This document shows positions 26,030 to 36,404 of a stretch of DNA of 64,000 nucleotides, in pieces; within the stretch, counting starts at the first letter, position 1; each line of letters begins with the position of its first letter. Under the pieces are notes generated by a model. The model ran no database searches and was not told the DNA's origin. It saw only the letters and a list, made by a program, of their open reading frames with translations. The translations under genes and the position numbers were made by a program. Source of the DNA: Legionella adelaidensis. GTDB lineage: Bacteria > Pseudomonadota > Gammaproteobacteria > Legionellales > Legionellaceae. The stretch is taken from NCBI RefSeq assembly GCF_900637865.1, contig NZ_LR134417.1:35001-99000 (forward strand), written 5' to 3'.

Positions 26030-27412
26030 ATGACTTTAGCTATTACCCATCATTTTGATAATCAAGAGCAATTTCTTTCTACCAAAAAACCGAAAGTTCA
26101 CTTCACTCGCGAAGACGTGGAAGATTTTTTAGTATTACTCACTCCCATCGTTGGGCAGTTAACCCCTGCGGAACTCCAAAAAAATAATTTCATTCTCTGG
26201 TTAGTGGAGTGCTTGCAATTCTCCCTTCAAGAAAAGAACGCAAGGCATTCCGTGCAAATATGTGGGTTACTAGGAATACTGGGCGCTAAATTTCCTGAAA
26301 TGGTCCTCCCTTATTTTTCAATTTCTGATGGAAAACGTCCTTTATCCCTGATTTTGATTGCTACTTTATCGCAAAATGAGGAGATAGCGGCCTCAATTCA
26401 AGCTCTCTTTCAAAAAATATTTGCTGCAGCCCCACTCCCTACAGTAAAAATGCTCATACAAGGGGCTTTAGGAACCAATGGGTTTATAGAAATAACACGT
26501 GGTTTATGGGGTGCAATTGGTGTTAATAAAAATCAAAAAAACGCTTTATTTTTTATAGGTATGTTGCAAGGTTTTTTAGACACCAGCCCTGATAAATTTG
26601 ATGAACAATTGGCGAAAGTTATCGCGCAAGGACGCTTTAAAGAAAAAACGGTTGGCTATTTACTGATTCTTTCGCTTTATCAGGCGGTATTAACCAAAGA
26701 TGATCTGGTACTAAAAGAATTAGTGGCCCTTTTTAAAAGAGCATTACGATTACCCGGCAAAAATCAATTATGCAAAGACTTAACTTTCCGGGAAAGTAGT
26801 GAGAAAGCCCATGGTTTATACATTGCTCTTATGGCTTTAGAAGGGGCTACATTATGCGAAAACTCTCTAGCTATAAACGCTATCTTGGAATTACTCAAAG
26901 AATTACCTTTTACGGAAGAGTTCGTAGACTCTTTAACTACCCCCCTCACCATTCGCACAATAGGGACTAAAAAAGCAGAAACCGAGAATGGTCTGCTTTA
27001 TCTCGTTTTAGCACTCAAAAATACCTTGGATTGCAATCAATTCAACAACGAACTCTATGATTATTTATTCCAGGTTGTAAGCGCTCCGCGTATGCAAATA
27101 CAAAGTGCTTTAACACAATCTATTTATTACGAAAATCGTACTATAACGACTTTAGAAATACTCTTTCGTATGCACTCAGGAAGTATTCCAGATAGTAATG
27201 AGCAGAAGAAGATAGAAAGATTAATTCACGCGGTTATCGAAACGCATTTCAGTGACTTTATCGCCCCATTGGCAATCGGACCTACTGAAGTTATAGAAAG
27301 AAAAGGGGGGCCAGAGTTTTCACCCGGAGCAAGGGCAGCCTTTGGATTTTGGAAAGAGTATATAAACCGTCCAGCGCTTCAAGTAAGTTTAGGCGTAAAT
27401 TTACTTGTTTAG
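26030..27412 (+). CDS. Orphan alpha-helical protein, 460 aa; effector candidate
   Basis: Family not recognised. Seen: 460 residues, no signal peptide, almost entirely amphipathic helices with regularly spaced Leu pairs (FLVLLTPIVGQLTPAELQ, SVQICGLLGILGAKFPEM, SLILIATLSQNEEIAASI, GYLLILSLYQAVLTKDDL), compatible with a HEAT/ARM-like solenoid of about ten helical pairs. Such folds are common in host-interaction proteins, but no sequence signature supports a particular one. AAGGA overlaps a GGA hairpin at the ribosome-binding site (see leader). Single gene, ended by a 10-bp hairpin. Confidence 0.78.
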   Translation: MTLAITHHFDNQEQFLSTKKPKVHFTREDVEDFLVLLTPIVGQLTPAELQKNNFILWLVECLQFSLQEKNARHSVQICGLLGILGAKFPEMVLPYFSISDGKRPLSLILIATLSQNEEIAASIQALFQKIFAAAPLPTVKMLIQGALGTNGFIEITRGLWGAIGVNKNQKNALFFIGMLQGFLDTSPDKFDEQLAKVIAQGRFKEKTVGYLLILSLYQAVLTKDDLVLKELVALFKRALRLPGKNQLCKDLTFRESSEKAHGLYIALMALEGATLCENSLAINAILELLKELPFTEEFVDSLTTPLTIRTIGTKKAETENGLLYLVLALKNTLDCNQFNNELYDYLFQVVSAPRMQIQSALTQSIYYENRTITTLEILFRMHSGSIPDSNEQKKIERLIHAVIETHFSDFIAPLAIGPTEVIERKGGPEFSPGARAAFGFWKEYINRPALQVSLGVNLLV

Positions 27413-27428
27413 GGGTTCAATATACCTA

Positions 27429-27455
27429 CCGGTTTGCATGAATGGTGCAAACCGG
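27429..27455. terminator. Hairpin after the helical orphan gene
   Basis: CCGGTTTGCA, 7-base loop, TGCAAACCGG: a perfect 10-bp stem 17 bases after the stop, but without a T-tract, so termination may be weak or Rho-dependent. The following 176 bp to the next gene hold no supported gene. Confidence 0.5.
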
Positions 27456-27631
27456 CTCTATTGCGTAGTATGTTAACTTCCTACATTAATAATTCCGCTT
27501 TCTTTTATAATAATTCCCGCTTAAATTTAAAATTGGAGCCAGTATATAGTTTAACTATTGAAGAGGCATATAATTTTAACCTATATGGCCAACAAGTTTC
27601 ATCCAACAAGACGGGATTATATATCTCAAAG

Positions 27632-28090
27632 TTATGTGCTCAATTGGGCAGCGAATGGATTTGTTTTTAATGCATCGACAGCATTAAAAACAGCTTCAAC
27701 TCTGCGGACTGGCTCAGGTTGAAAGAATAAAAATTTGCCATTAACCAAATAGTTAACACCAACAGCTAAACCATAGATAACGCCTAAACCCAATATCGCT
27801 AAAACAATGTTACCAACAATTTGCTGTAAGTCAGGGGAGAAGGAAGTCATATTATTTAAAAAGCGATTCTTAATCTGAAATGCCCTTGCCCTAAAGTACA
27901 AATAATCTTCCAGATTATGCTTGCTTTTTATATATTTATCGTATGCCGTAGAAAAGTCGTCATGGAGTTCAGTGAGAATATCCCGATTAATATTCATTTG
28001 GCCTAGTTTCCCAATATTACTTTGTATCTGGACTATCAACTTAGTAAACTGTGCACGAAGCAGTAACTCTTCATGTTGTGATTTCACCAT
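27632..28090 (-). CDS. Small orphan protein with C-terminal membrane segment
   Basis: Seen: 152 residues; a charged, coiled-coil-like N-terminal part (about 5-70), a hydrophobic stretch GNIVLAILGLGVIYGLAVG (about 93-111) that should cross or insert into a membrane, and a polar tail with FFQPEPVRRVE. No signal peptide. The layout, soluble helical head plus a tail-side membrane anchor, is seen in many Legionella-type secreted effectors and also in ordinary membrane proteins, so no function is claimed. GTGGAGATG precedes the start. Single gene. Confidence 0.75.
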   Translation of the reverse strand: MVKSQHEELLLRAQFTKLIVQIQSNIGKLGQMNINRDILTELHDDFSTAYDKYIKSKHNLEDYLYFRARAFQIKNRFLNNMTSFSPDLQQIVGNIVLAILGLGVIYGLAVGVNYLVNGKFLFFQPEPVRRVEAVFNAVDALKTNPFAAQLST

Positions 28091-28296
28091 TTGGACATCT
28101 CCACAAAAAATCCGATCTTACAGGTTTTGAAATTATTTTCATCAAAACTGTTTTATCTTTTTAGTTGGCAAGCTTAAATTTTTTACGCAGATTAGAAGCG
28201 AATAAATAGATTGTAACTATTGCTATTTTAAGACAAGCTCCAAACATGAATCTTTTTGTCTACAGTATTTCCCGGATTCTACTCTATTTTTCCAAT

Positions 28297-30600
28297 TTAC
28301 CCTTCTAACTGGATGGTGATGTCGCGAGCAGAAGACAAACCATGGTCATCTAATACACGCACAACATATTTACCGGATTTCGCGTTCCACATAAATGGGG
28401 TTGAAGGGGCTGTTTTTCCTAAAAAGGTATCATTTATAAACCAATAGACCATGCGCACATCTGCATCCGTAGTAGCAGATAAGGGAATTTCCATGGTTTT
28501 TTGTGTTCTTGCATTAATTATATAGCGCACGCCTTCTTGTAATGAGGTAATCTGCGGTGCAAAACCGCGTGGGTTAAGGACTATACAACCTTTCATGAAA
28601 GGAGGAGGGATACGCCTTTGAATCCCGGCTTGTTTAAAAATTTTTAACAGATCGGTGGACCAAAATTCGTATACTTCAAAACGGGTATCTTTATCGGGAT
28701 GGCAGGTTTGTAATCCGCTTCTGCTATCAATTGCTACTTCTCGATAAATATTATCAATTTTTATGGGTGATCTTCCGGGAATAAACCAAGTCATTTCCAG
28801 TTCCGGGCAATAGCGGGTAGGCAGCAGACCAGATGCTTTACAAACGGCTACCTTCGTTAAATTGAGCCCACGAGAAGAAAGAGACAATGGAGGCATTCCT
28901 TTTGTATTTTCTTTAACTGCAGCGATTACTTCAAAAAATAAAGGAGCCGCGATATCTTTACCTACCAACGCTTGGTTACTTTGATTATTAAAATTTCCTA
29001 ACCATACTGCTAACACATAAGGCCCAAACGCTCCTACTGTCCATGCATCCCTAAACCCGGAAGAGGTTCCTGTTTTCCAGGCTATAGGAAAGTTAGCATT
29101 GGAGAAAACTAAATTATCAGGTCTTACAGTGTCTTTAAGCATATCTAATACTAAAAAGCTGGCTTCTCTTGAAAAGAGACGTACTCCACTACCAAGAGGC
29201 TCATTAACAAACTTTCGAATAGGCTTCCACTGGCCCTCGTTTACCAAGGCGAGATACAAACCAATTAGTTCTCGCATAGTAAGTTCTGCACCCCCGAGTG
29301 CAAGGGCTAAACCATAATAATTTTCTGGTTTTAATTCACTTACCTGCGCTTTTTCTAGTAATTGATACAGGGTATTTTTTTTTAATTGATTGGTAAGGTA
29401 AAGTGCAGGGATATTTCTACTAAGAATAAGCGCATCTTTGGCGCGTACAGGGCCTAAAAAATCATAATCGAAATTTTCCGGGTTATATCCTGAAAAACTT
29501 GAGGATACATCTTTTAAAACGGTGTAAGGGTGAATAACCCCTTCGTCAAGCGCTAAAGCATAAATAAATGGTTTTAATGTGGAGCCTGGCGATCGTTTTA
29601 TTGCCGTTCCGTTAATTTGTCCTTGAATACGTGGATCAAAAAAATTAGTCGAACCTATCAACGCTTTTATTTCCATATCGCGACGATCCACTAACATTAA
29701 TGCCGCATTACTTACTCCCTTATTTTTTGTCCTGCGAGTATAAGATTGCAAAACATGCTCCAAAGCATGTTGTAAGTTTAAATCCAAGGTGGTAACGGCA
29801 TTGAGTGAGGGCTTATTTTTATCCATCAGAATTGCATTGGTAAAATGAGGGGCTTCAAATGGAAGGTGGCGAGGAGAGCGCATTTGCACGGGTAATTTAA
29901 ATAAATAAGTCTGGTTTTTATCTTCTTGGTGTAATTTTACCCAGCGGTCAAATAATTTATTTCTAACGGAAGTCATTCCCATTTTGTCAGGCACTCTTTT
30001 TGTGGGATTTTGGGGAATAACGCTGAGCGTGAGCGCCTCTGGAAGAGAAATATTTTTCACCTTTTTATTAAAATAAATGAGACTGGCTGCCCCTACTCCT
30101 TCAATATTCCCGCCATAGGGTGCAAGATTTAAATACGCCTCAAGAATCTCTTCTTTACTGTAATGCATTTCTAATTGCAGGGCGCGAATAATTTGCTTTA
30201 ATTTACCTGCCCAATGTTTTGACTGAATGTCAAAACGCAAACGGGCTACTTGCATGGTAATAGTAGAAGCACCAAACCTTCGCGTATGAAGAACATACGT
30301 TTGCCAAAAGGCCTTAGCCATAGCTAAGGGATTAATACCAACGTGTTGCCAAAAATACTGATCCTCTTGAAGTAGCGTTGCTTCGATCAGTGAAGGTGAA
30401 AAAGATTGCAGAGGGGTAAAAACACGGTATTTTTCGTCCTGACTGATGGTAAGACGTAATAACTCATTATTTTTATCAAAGACGGCGTAAGAAAATGGGA
30501 TGCCCTCTAGCAAAGCAGGCTTAGGCAAGAAAAAAAGTATTAATAGCCCACTGACAAATAATCCAACAAGGGTTAAGCTAATTATTTTAAAAAATTTCAT
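28297..30600 (-). CDS. pbpC: Penicillin-binding protein 1C
   Basis: Bifunctional peptidoglycan synthase of the inner membrane. Seen: about 767 residues; membrane anchor (about 2-22); glycosyltransferase domain with EDQYFWQHVG and STITMQVARL; transpeptidase domain with SPGSTLKPF (SxxK), SRN and KTGTSSG; a C-terminal PBP1C-specific domain with CPELEMTWF. Start: the ATG preceded by GAGG at 6 bases; an ATG four codons upstream has GGGG and is the alternative. In E. coli pbpC lies downstream of the alpha-2-macroglobulin gene on the same strand; here the two start codons face each other 29 bp apart, so their control regions must overlap. Confidence 0.95.
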   Translation of the reverse strand: MKFFKIISLTLVGLFVSGLLILFFLPKPALLEGIPFSYAVFDKNNELLRLTISQDEKYRVFTPLQSFSPSLIEATLLQEDQYFWQHVGINPLAMAKAFWQTYVLHTRRFGASTITMQVARLRFDIQSKHWAGKLKQIIRALQLEMHYSKEEILEAYLNLAPYGGNIEGVGAASLIYFNKKVKNISLPEALTLSVIPQNPTKRVPDKMGMTSVRNKLFDRWVKLHQEDKNQTYLFKLPVQMRSPRHLPFEAPHFTNAILMDKNKPSLNAVTTLDLNLQHALEHVLQSYTRRTKNKGVSNAALMLVDRRDMEIKALIGSTNFFDPRIQGQINGTAIKRSPGSTLKPFIYALALDEGVIHPYTVLKDVSSSFSGYNPENFDYDFLGPVRAKDALILSRNIPALYLTNQLKKNTLYQLLEKAQVSELKPENYYGLALALGGAELTMRELIGLYLALVNEGQWKPIRKFVNEPLGSGVRLFSREASFLVLDMLKDTVRPDNLVFSNANFPIAWKTGTSSGFRDAWTVGAFGPYVLAVWLGNFNNQSNQALVGKDIAAPLFFEVIAAVKENTKGMPPLSLSSRGLNLTKVAVCKASGLLPTRYCPELEMTWFIPGRSPIKIDNIYREVAIDSRSGLQTCHPDKDTRFEVYEFWSTDLLKIFKQAGIQRRIPPPFMKGCIVLNPRGFAPQITSLQEGVRYIINARTQKTMEIPLSATTDADVRMVYWFINDTFLGKTAPSTPFMWNAKSGKYVVRVLDDHGLSSARDITIQLEG

Positions 30601-30629
30601 AGACAACCTCATTCGCCCCAGGATTATAT

Positions 30630-33600
30630 ATGAATAAAAGCAAGTCTTCTTCTCCTTTCACCCGCGTTGCCGCATTCTTCGCGCTCATCCTCGGCCGAAT
30701 AAACTGGTCAAGCCCCCCCTGGATTAATTATTTTCGCCTCCGTTCGAAAACACATCCTAAGGCTTTCTGGACGTCATTCATAACCCTGTTTGTTTTATTA
30801 GGCATGGGAGTGGGAACTTATTATTGGTATAGCCAATTACCAAAACCACAATTAATTACCGCCAATATCACTACTCCCAAGGCGCCCTTCATTACTGAAG
30901 AAGAAGAAATCCCCCCGCCTGATCCCCTAACCATTGTCTTTGGCTTAAAAACCGAAGGGCAAGAGGAATTGACCCCGCAATCAGTAGCACCTCTTGATTT
31001 GGTCGGGAAAGAGGTAACCAAGGGGGTAGAGATAACGCCCTCCATACCGGGAAAATGGTATTGGTCTAATGATAATCAACTTCTGTTCTCCCCTACCGAT
31101 AATTGGCCCGCAGAGCAAAAATATACCGTTCGATTCAATAAGGATTTTTTTGCGAAAAATGCGCACATGGAAGATTATGCTTATACTTTTATCACTCCGT
31201 CCTTTCAGGCCAAAATTACAGATTTTACTTTCTACCAAGATCCTGTCGACCCAAAATTAAGACAAGCAGTTGGCACTATCCACTTCAATTACCCTGTAGA
31301 TCCGCAAAGCATGGAAAAAAATACTGTGCTCAGCTTGGAGGCTCTTAAGAACCAAAAAATAGAACCCAAATATTATCACTTTAATATCACCTTTGATAAG
31401 CAAAATCGAATTGCCTATTTACGCTCCGAACCCATCACTTTAACGGACACTCCCAAATATTTAATTTTAGAAGTTAAGCCGGGAGTACACCCTACTACTG
31501 GTAAAGGAGAGTTAGGTGCTTCTTTATCTAAAAACCTATTAATTCCTGATATTAGCAATTATTTAAAAATTAATGCGGCGAAAGGAGAAATAGTTCGCGA
31601 CGCGCAAGATAGGCCAGAGCAAATTTTGGCTGTGGAAACGACACTGGGGGTGACCGAGAAAGAACTTCTTCAACATATGCATGTATATCTTTTACCAAAA
31701 GATTACCCCGCCTCGGCAATTCATGAAGAGAGGAAAGACTATGAGTGGACAAATCCAGGAGAAGTAAATCCAACGATATTAGCATTATCACAACCGCTGG
31801 CTTTAGAAAGTATTCCTGCTGAGTTTAATTATTCAACCCTGCATACCTTTCGATTTTCAGCACAGACTCCCCGCTATGCCTATGTCAAAATAGATAAAGG
31901 TTTGCGCGGACTTGATAACTTCAAACTAAGTAATAACTTCGCAACGATTATTAAGGTTCCTGAATATCCTAAAGAAATCAGATTTCTCCATAAGGGAGCC
32001 TTACTTTCTTTAAGCGGTGAAAAAAAGCTATCTGCTTTAATTCGAGGGGTTCCTGCTGTTAAATTCAGCTTTGCTCGTATACTTCCTCAAGATATCAATC
32101 AATTAGTAACTCAAACACAAGGTGATTTTAATAACCCTTATTTTATTAACTCTAATTTTAACCAGCAAAATATCAGTGAAATTTTTTCGGAAATCCAACA
32201 ATTTAATGCTAGCGATAATAAACAACAATACACTTCATTAGATTTTGAAAAATACTTGGCGAATGCAGCTAATAGCGGTGGACCGCAAGGGCTCTTTCTC
32301 TTGCACGCGCAAGGGTGGGATAGTGAAAAAAACGAACCGATTGATGTGAGCGCTAATCGACTCGTTTTAATTACTGATTTAGCCATGATTGTGAAAGATA
32401 ATCAGGATGGCAGCCATGATGTTTTTGTACAATCCATTAGCCAAGGAATACCGCAGGCAAACGTGACCATTACTGTTTTGGGAAAAAATGGTTTACCTAT
32501 TCTTTCTGTTCCTACAGATATGGAAGGCAGGGCAAATTTTCCCTCATTAAAAGATTATATTGAAGAAAAAGAACCGGTCGTTTATTTAGCAGCATTGGGT
32601 ACGGACGTTTCATTTATTCCTTACAATAACAGTAATCGCCAATTAAATTTTTCTCGCTATGATGTAGGCGGCCTGTATACGAGCAACCAAGAATTAAATA
32701 GTTTAAGCGCCTATTTATTTTCAGACAGAGGGATATACCGGCCTGGAGATACTGCACATCTTGGTATTATTCTTAAGCAGGCATATGCAGCAGCACAACC
32801 TCCAGGACTTACGGTCCAACTATCTATTAGTGACCCACGCGGAACGGTTGTCTCTGATAAAAAGTTTTCAGTAGACGAGCTGGGGTATTTAACCTATGAC
32901 TTCCTGACACAAGAAACGTCCCCAACCGGCCAATATTATGCAAATCTGTACTTAGTAAAAGACGATCACCCGGAGAATTATCTGGGGTCCGTTAATTTTA
33001 AAGTGGCGGAATTCCAACCCGACAGGATGCGGATTCAATCTTCTTTTTCTAGTATTGACAATAAAGGTTGGGTCTCCCCTGACAATTTACTCGCTAAAGT
33101 TGTTTTATGGAATCTTTATGGTGCTCCCGCCGCTGACCGAAAAATTGCAGCTAGAATCCTTCTGGAGCCCAAAATTATTTCTTTTGTTCAATATCCCGAA
33201 TATATCTTTTTCGACCCTCTTCTTGACACAAAAAAACAGGGGAAGGTTTTTACCGACACTTTAAAGGACCAAAAAACAAACGGGCAAGGCGAGACAGTTT
33301 TTAACTTAAACTTGCAACGTTTTGCCAAAGCAAGCTACCAACTCACTTTTTTTGCCGAAGGATTTGAAGCCGAGGGAGGCAGAAGTGTAACAACCCAATC
33401 CTCTGTATTAGTAAGCCCACTGCCATACTTTATAGGCTTCAAGTCCGATGGGGATTTGCAATTTATTAAACAAAATAGCCAAAGAAGCGTTAATTATTTA
33501 GCTATCAACCCGCAATTAAATCCGATTGCTTTGTCCGATCTGAAAATCCAGTTAGTCTCATTACAACCCGTTTCCACTTTGGTAAAAAAAGCAGATGGTA

Positions 33601-36404
33601 CTTACCAATATCAATCCATAATGCAGAGTAAAGTTATTAAGACAGAGCCACTAACTTTAACTGAACAGGGTTTAAACTATGCACTACCTACACAAAACAT
33701 TGGTAATTATGCGCTCAATATTCTTGATAAGAATAATACTGAAATCAGTCAACTTAAGTTTAGTGTGGTGGGCGACAGCCAGCAATCACTCGCTAGAAAT
33801 GCCGAGCTAAGCGTTAAGCTGAATAAAGAAGCTTATGCGGCAGGCGAAGATATTGAATTGCAAATAACTGCTCCTTATGTGGGCACTGGACTTATAACTA
33901 TTGAGCGAGAAAAAGTTTATGTCAGTAAGTGGTTTAAGACAGAAACGACAAGCTCATTACAGACCATTCATATTCCTGAAGATTTTCAAGGCAACGGTTA
34001 TGTCAACGTAGCTTTTGTAAGAGATTGGAATTCTCCCGAGATTTTTATCAATCCATTGAGTTATAGTGTCGTGCCTTTCTCGGTAGATAGCGAAATACAC
34101 AAGGTTAATATAACTTTAAATACAGCTAGTGAAGCAAAGCCAGGAGATAACTTTGCCATTGAATATGCAACAGATAAGCCAGGAAAAATAATAGTTTTTG
34201 CAGTAGATGAAGGGATTTTGCAAGTTGCTCGCTATGCAATGCCTGAGCCCTTAGCCTTTTTCTTTCAAAAAAGAGCATTGGAAGTTATTACGCAACAAAC
34301 TGTCGATCAGATTCTTCCCAAATTTATACGCGAAAGAGAGCTCTCTTCGGTAGGCGGTGACGGCGGAGAAGATCTCCTTTCGCAGTACTTGAATCCATTT
34401 AAACGAAAAACAGATTTACCAGTTGTTTTTTGGTCTGGGCTTTTAGAAAGTGACGCCAATGTGCGCAAAGTTTCTTACCCTATTCCTGATTATTTTAATG
34501 GCACTTTACACGTCATGGCTGTAGCAGTTTCTCTGGATGCGGTAGGCTCTTCTGAAAAGAAAGCGGAAGTAAAAGGTGATTTTATTATAAATCCCAACGT
34601 TCCTACTTTCGTCAGTCCCGGTGACGAATTTGAGGTTACTGCAAGTATCGCCAATAATTTAAAAAATGCAGGAGAAGACCCTATAGGAGTTAATCTCGAA
34701 GTCTCTCCAGAGTTACAAGTTGTTACAGAAAATCCTCATGAAATAATAATTCCTGCAGGCAAAGAAGCGGTCATACGGTATCGACTTCGCGCTCTTAATC
34801 AACTGGGAAATGCAACGCTTACTTTTTCTACTCGCAAAGGTGATAAAGAAGCTTCTATTATTTCTTCTCTTAGTATTCGCCCGGCAACTGCGTTTTCAAC
34901 CACGGTTATTAGTGGAAGAGATAATGATGAAAAAAGGGTAGTGGACCTCAGACGTGCTTTATACCCTGAGTTTCGTACCGTTACCGCGGCATTATCGAGC
35001 AGCCCTTTAATTTTGGCGGCTGGATTACAACGCTATCTCGACAACTTCCCCTATGGTTGTACCGAGCAGCTCATCAGTAAAGCTTTCCCATTACTTATTA
35101 TTGGCGATCAACATTGGTTAACGGACAACCCTCAGGAGGTAGAGGAGAAAGTTAAGCAAACCATTTCGCTTCTTGCTTTTAGACAAATGACCAATGGTAG
35201 TTTCACTTACTGGCCCGGTAGTATCGACAACCAAAACAATCAATTCATTTCTGTGTATGCTATGCATTTTCTAACCGAAGCGTATGAGTATGAATATTCT
35301 ATTTCTGATGAGATGTATGATGCAGGTTTAGATTATTTAATGCAGCTCGCTTCTGCCAACGCTACCAGTTTAGAAATGGCACGCAACCAAGCTTATGCTA
35401 TATACATTCTTACCAGAAACCAGGTTGTAACTTCAAACTATATAACCAATCTCATTTTGTATTTAGATAAGTCTTACCCTTCTTGGAAACAAGAAATTAT
35501 AGGAGCCTATATCGCTGCTTCATTTAAATTGCTCAAAAATGATAAAGAAGCAGAGCAGTTAATTAGAGCCTATCAACCTAATGCTTCTAGGCAATCTGAC
35601 AGCGATTTTTATGATCAAAACTCTGCCAACGCCCAATACTTGTACTTGCTTGGTAACCATTTTCCTGCATTATTAGAGAAGCAAGATGAAAATTTAGTAT
35701 TAGAAATCACTTCTAAACTGAATAGCGATGAAATTAATACTATCTTTTCTTCTTATGGCATTTTAGGGTTAGGTTCTTATGCCGCAAAGGAAACGGATGC
35801 CTGGACGGGTTTAAGTATCGCGCAAAAATTAGCTAATAATAATGAGCCTACACTTCTTAACTTAAATGATAATTATGGTGTAGCCCCTTTAAGTGAAAAT
35901 GCAATCGCCGCAATTTTCCTGGATCAACAGCGAAAAAATTATTTTTATCAAGTTACTGAGTCCGGCTTTGATAAAAATATTCCCAAAGAGAGTGTAGCGC
36001 AAGGTATCGAGGTATATCGTGAATATCGCTCTAAAGAGGGTCAGGTCATTAACACGACTAGTTTGGGAGAGGAAATCGAGGTACACATCCAAATACGTGG
36101 CCTGAGTGAACACTATCTGTCCAATATCGTCATTCTTGATCTGCTGCCGGGCGGATTCGAAGTTGTGCAAGACAGCATCAAAAAGGAAATAACGTATATG
36201 GATTATTTTGACATTAGAGAGGACCGTGTCATATTTTTTGGCAGTATTGATTCGAATAGCCGTGAAATTGTTTATCGAATAAAAGCAACGAATGTCGGGA
36301 CATTTACTGTTCCGGCAATTCAGGCAGAATCGATGTATAATCCCAAAATAAAGGCAAATGGGGTAGGTAGTAGTATTTCCGTGGTGGCAAACGACAAATC
36401 TTGA
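30630..36404 (+). CDS. Bacterial alpha-2-macroglobulin
   Basis: Large periplasmic protease trap that is thought to protect the cell surface and to work with PBP1C in repairing broken envelopes. Seen: 1924 residues (E. coli YfhM 1653); membrane segment FWTSFITLFVLLGMGVGTYYW (about 47-66) instead of a lipobox; MG-type beta domains; the thioester motif YGCTEQ with the reactive Cys1477; alpha/alpha thioester domain after it; C-terminal receptor-like domain. The lipoprotein signal of YfhM is absent, so anchoring is probably by the membrane segment. AGGA precedes the ATG. Head-to-head with pbpC and overlapping coq7. Confidence 0.94.
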   Translation: MNKSKSSSPFTRVAAFFALILGRINWSSPPWINYFRLRSKTHPKAFWTSFITLFVLLGMGVGTYYWYSQLPKPQLITANITTPKAPFITEEEEIPPPDPLTIVFGLKTEGQEELTPQSVAPLDLVGKEVTKGVEITPSIPGKWYWSNDNQLLFSPTDNWPAEQKYTVRFNKDFFAKNAHMEDYAYTFITPSFQAKITDFTFYQDPVDPKLRQAVGTIHFNYPVDPQSMEKNTVLSLEALKNQKIEPKYYHFNITFDKQNRIAYLRSEPITLTDTPKYLILEVKPGVHPTTGKGELGASLSKNLLIPDISNYLKINAAKGEIVRDAQDRPEQILAVETTLGVTEKELLQHMHVYLLPKDYPASAIHEERKDYEWTNPGEVNPTILALSQPLALESIPAEFNYSTLHTFRFSAQTPRYAYVKIDKGLRGLDNFKLSNNFATIIKVPEYPKEIRFLHKGALLSLSGEKKLSALIRGVPAVKFSFARILPQDINQLVTQTQGDFNNPYFINSNFNQQNISEIFSEIQQFNASDNKQQYTSLDFEKYLANAANSGGPQGLFLLHAQGWDSEKNEPIDVSANRLVLITDLAMIVKDNQDGSHDVFVQSISQGIPQANVTITVLGKNGLPILSVPTDMEGRANFPSLKDYIEEKEPVVYLAALGTDVSFIPYNNSNRQLNFSRYDVGGLYTSNQELNSLSAYLFSDRGIYRPGDTAHLGIILKQAYAAAQPPGLTVQLSISDPRGTVVSDKKFSVDELGYLTYDFLTQETSPTGQYYANLYLVKDDHPENYLGSVNFKVAEFQPDRMRIQSSFSSIDNKGWVSPDNLLAKVVLWNLYGAPAADRKIAARILLEPKIISFVQYPEYIFFDPLLDTKKQGKVFTDTLKDQKTNGQGETVFNLNLQRFAKASYQLTFFAEGFEAEGGRSVTTQSSVLVSPLPYFIGFKSDGDLQFIKQNSQRSVNYLAINPQLNPIALSDLKIQLVSLQPVSTLVKKADGTYQYQSIMQSKVIKTEPLTLTEQGLNYALPTQNIGNYALNILDKNNTEISQLKFSVVGDSQQSLARNAELSVKLNKEAYAAGEDIELQITAPYVGTGLITIEREKVYVSKWFKTETTSSLQTIHIPEDFQGNGYVNVAFVRDWNSPEIFINPLSYSVVPFSVDSEIHKVNITLNTASEAKPGDNFAIEYATDKPGKIIVFAVDEGILQVARYAMPEPLAFFFQKRALEVITQQTVDQILPKFIRERELSSVGGDGGEDLLSQYLNPFKRKTDLPVVFWSGLLESDANVRKVSYPIPDYFNGTLHVMAVAVSLDAVGSSEKKAEVKGDFIINPNVPTFVSPGDEFEVTASIANNLKNAGEDPIGVNLEVSPELQVVTENPHEIIIPAGKEAVIRYRLRALNQLGNATLTFSTRKGDKEASIISSLSIRPATAFSTTVISGRDNDEKRVVDLRRALYPEFRTVTAALSSSPLILAAGLQRYLDNFPYGCTEQLISKAFPLLIIGDQHWLTDNPQEVEEKVKQTISLLAFRQMTNGSFTYWPGSIDNQNNQFISVYAMHFLTEAYEYEYSISDEMYDAGLDYLMQLASANATSLEMARNQAYAIYILTRNQVVTSNYITNLILYLDKSYPSWKQEIIGAYIAASFKLLKNDKEAEQLIRAYQPNASRQSDSDFYDQNSANAQYLYLLGNHFPALLEKQDENLVLEITSKLNSDEINTIFSSYGILGLGSYAAKETDAWTGLSIAQKLANNNEPTLLNLNDNYGVAPLSENAIAAIFLDQQRKNYFYQVTESGFDKNIPKESVAQGIEVYREYRSKEGQVINTTSLGEEIEVHIQIRGLSEHYLSNIVILDLLPGGFEVVQDSIKKEITYMDYFDIREDRVIFFGSIDSNSREIVYRIKATNVGTFTVPAIQAESMYNPKIKANGVGSSISVVANDKS

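Noticed and set aside
27434-27670. 78-codon reading frame after the helical orphan
   Set aside because: Starts inside a terminator-like hairpin, no ribosome-binding site, and overlaps the convergent gene; unlikely to be real.
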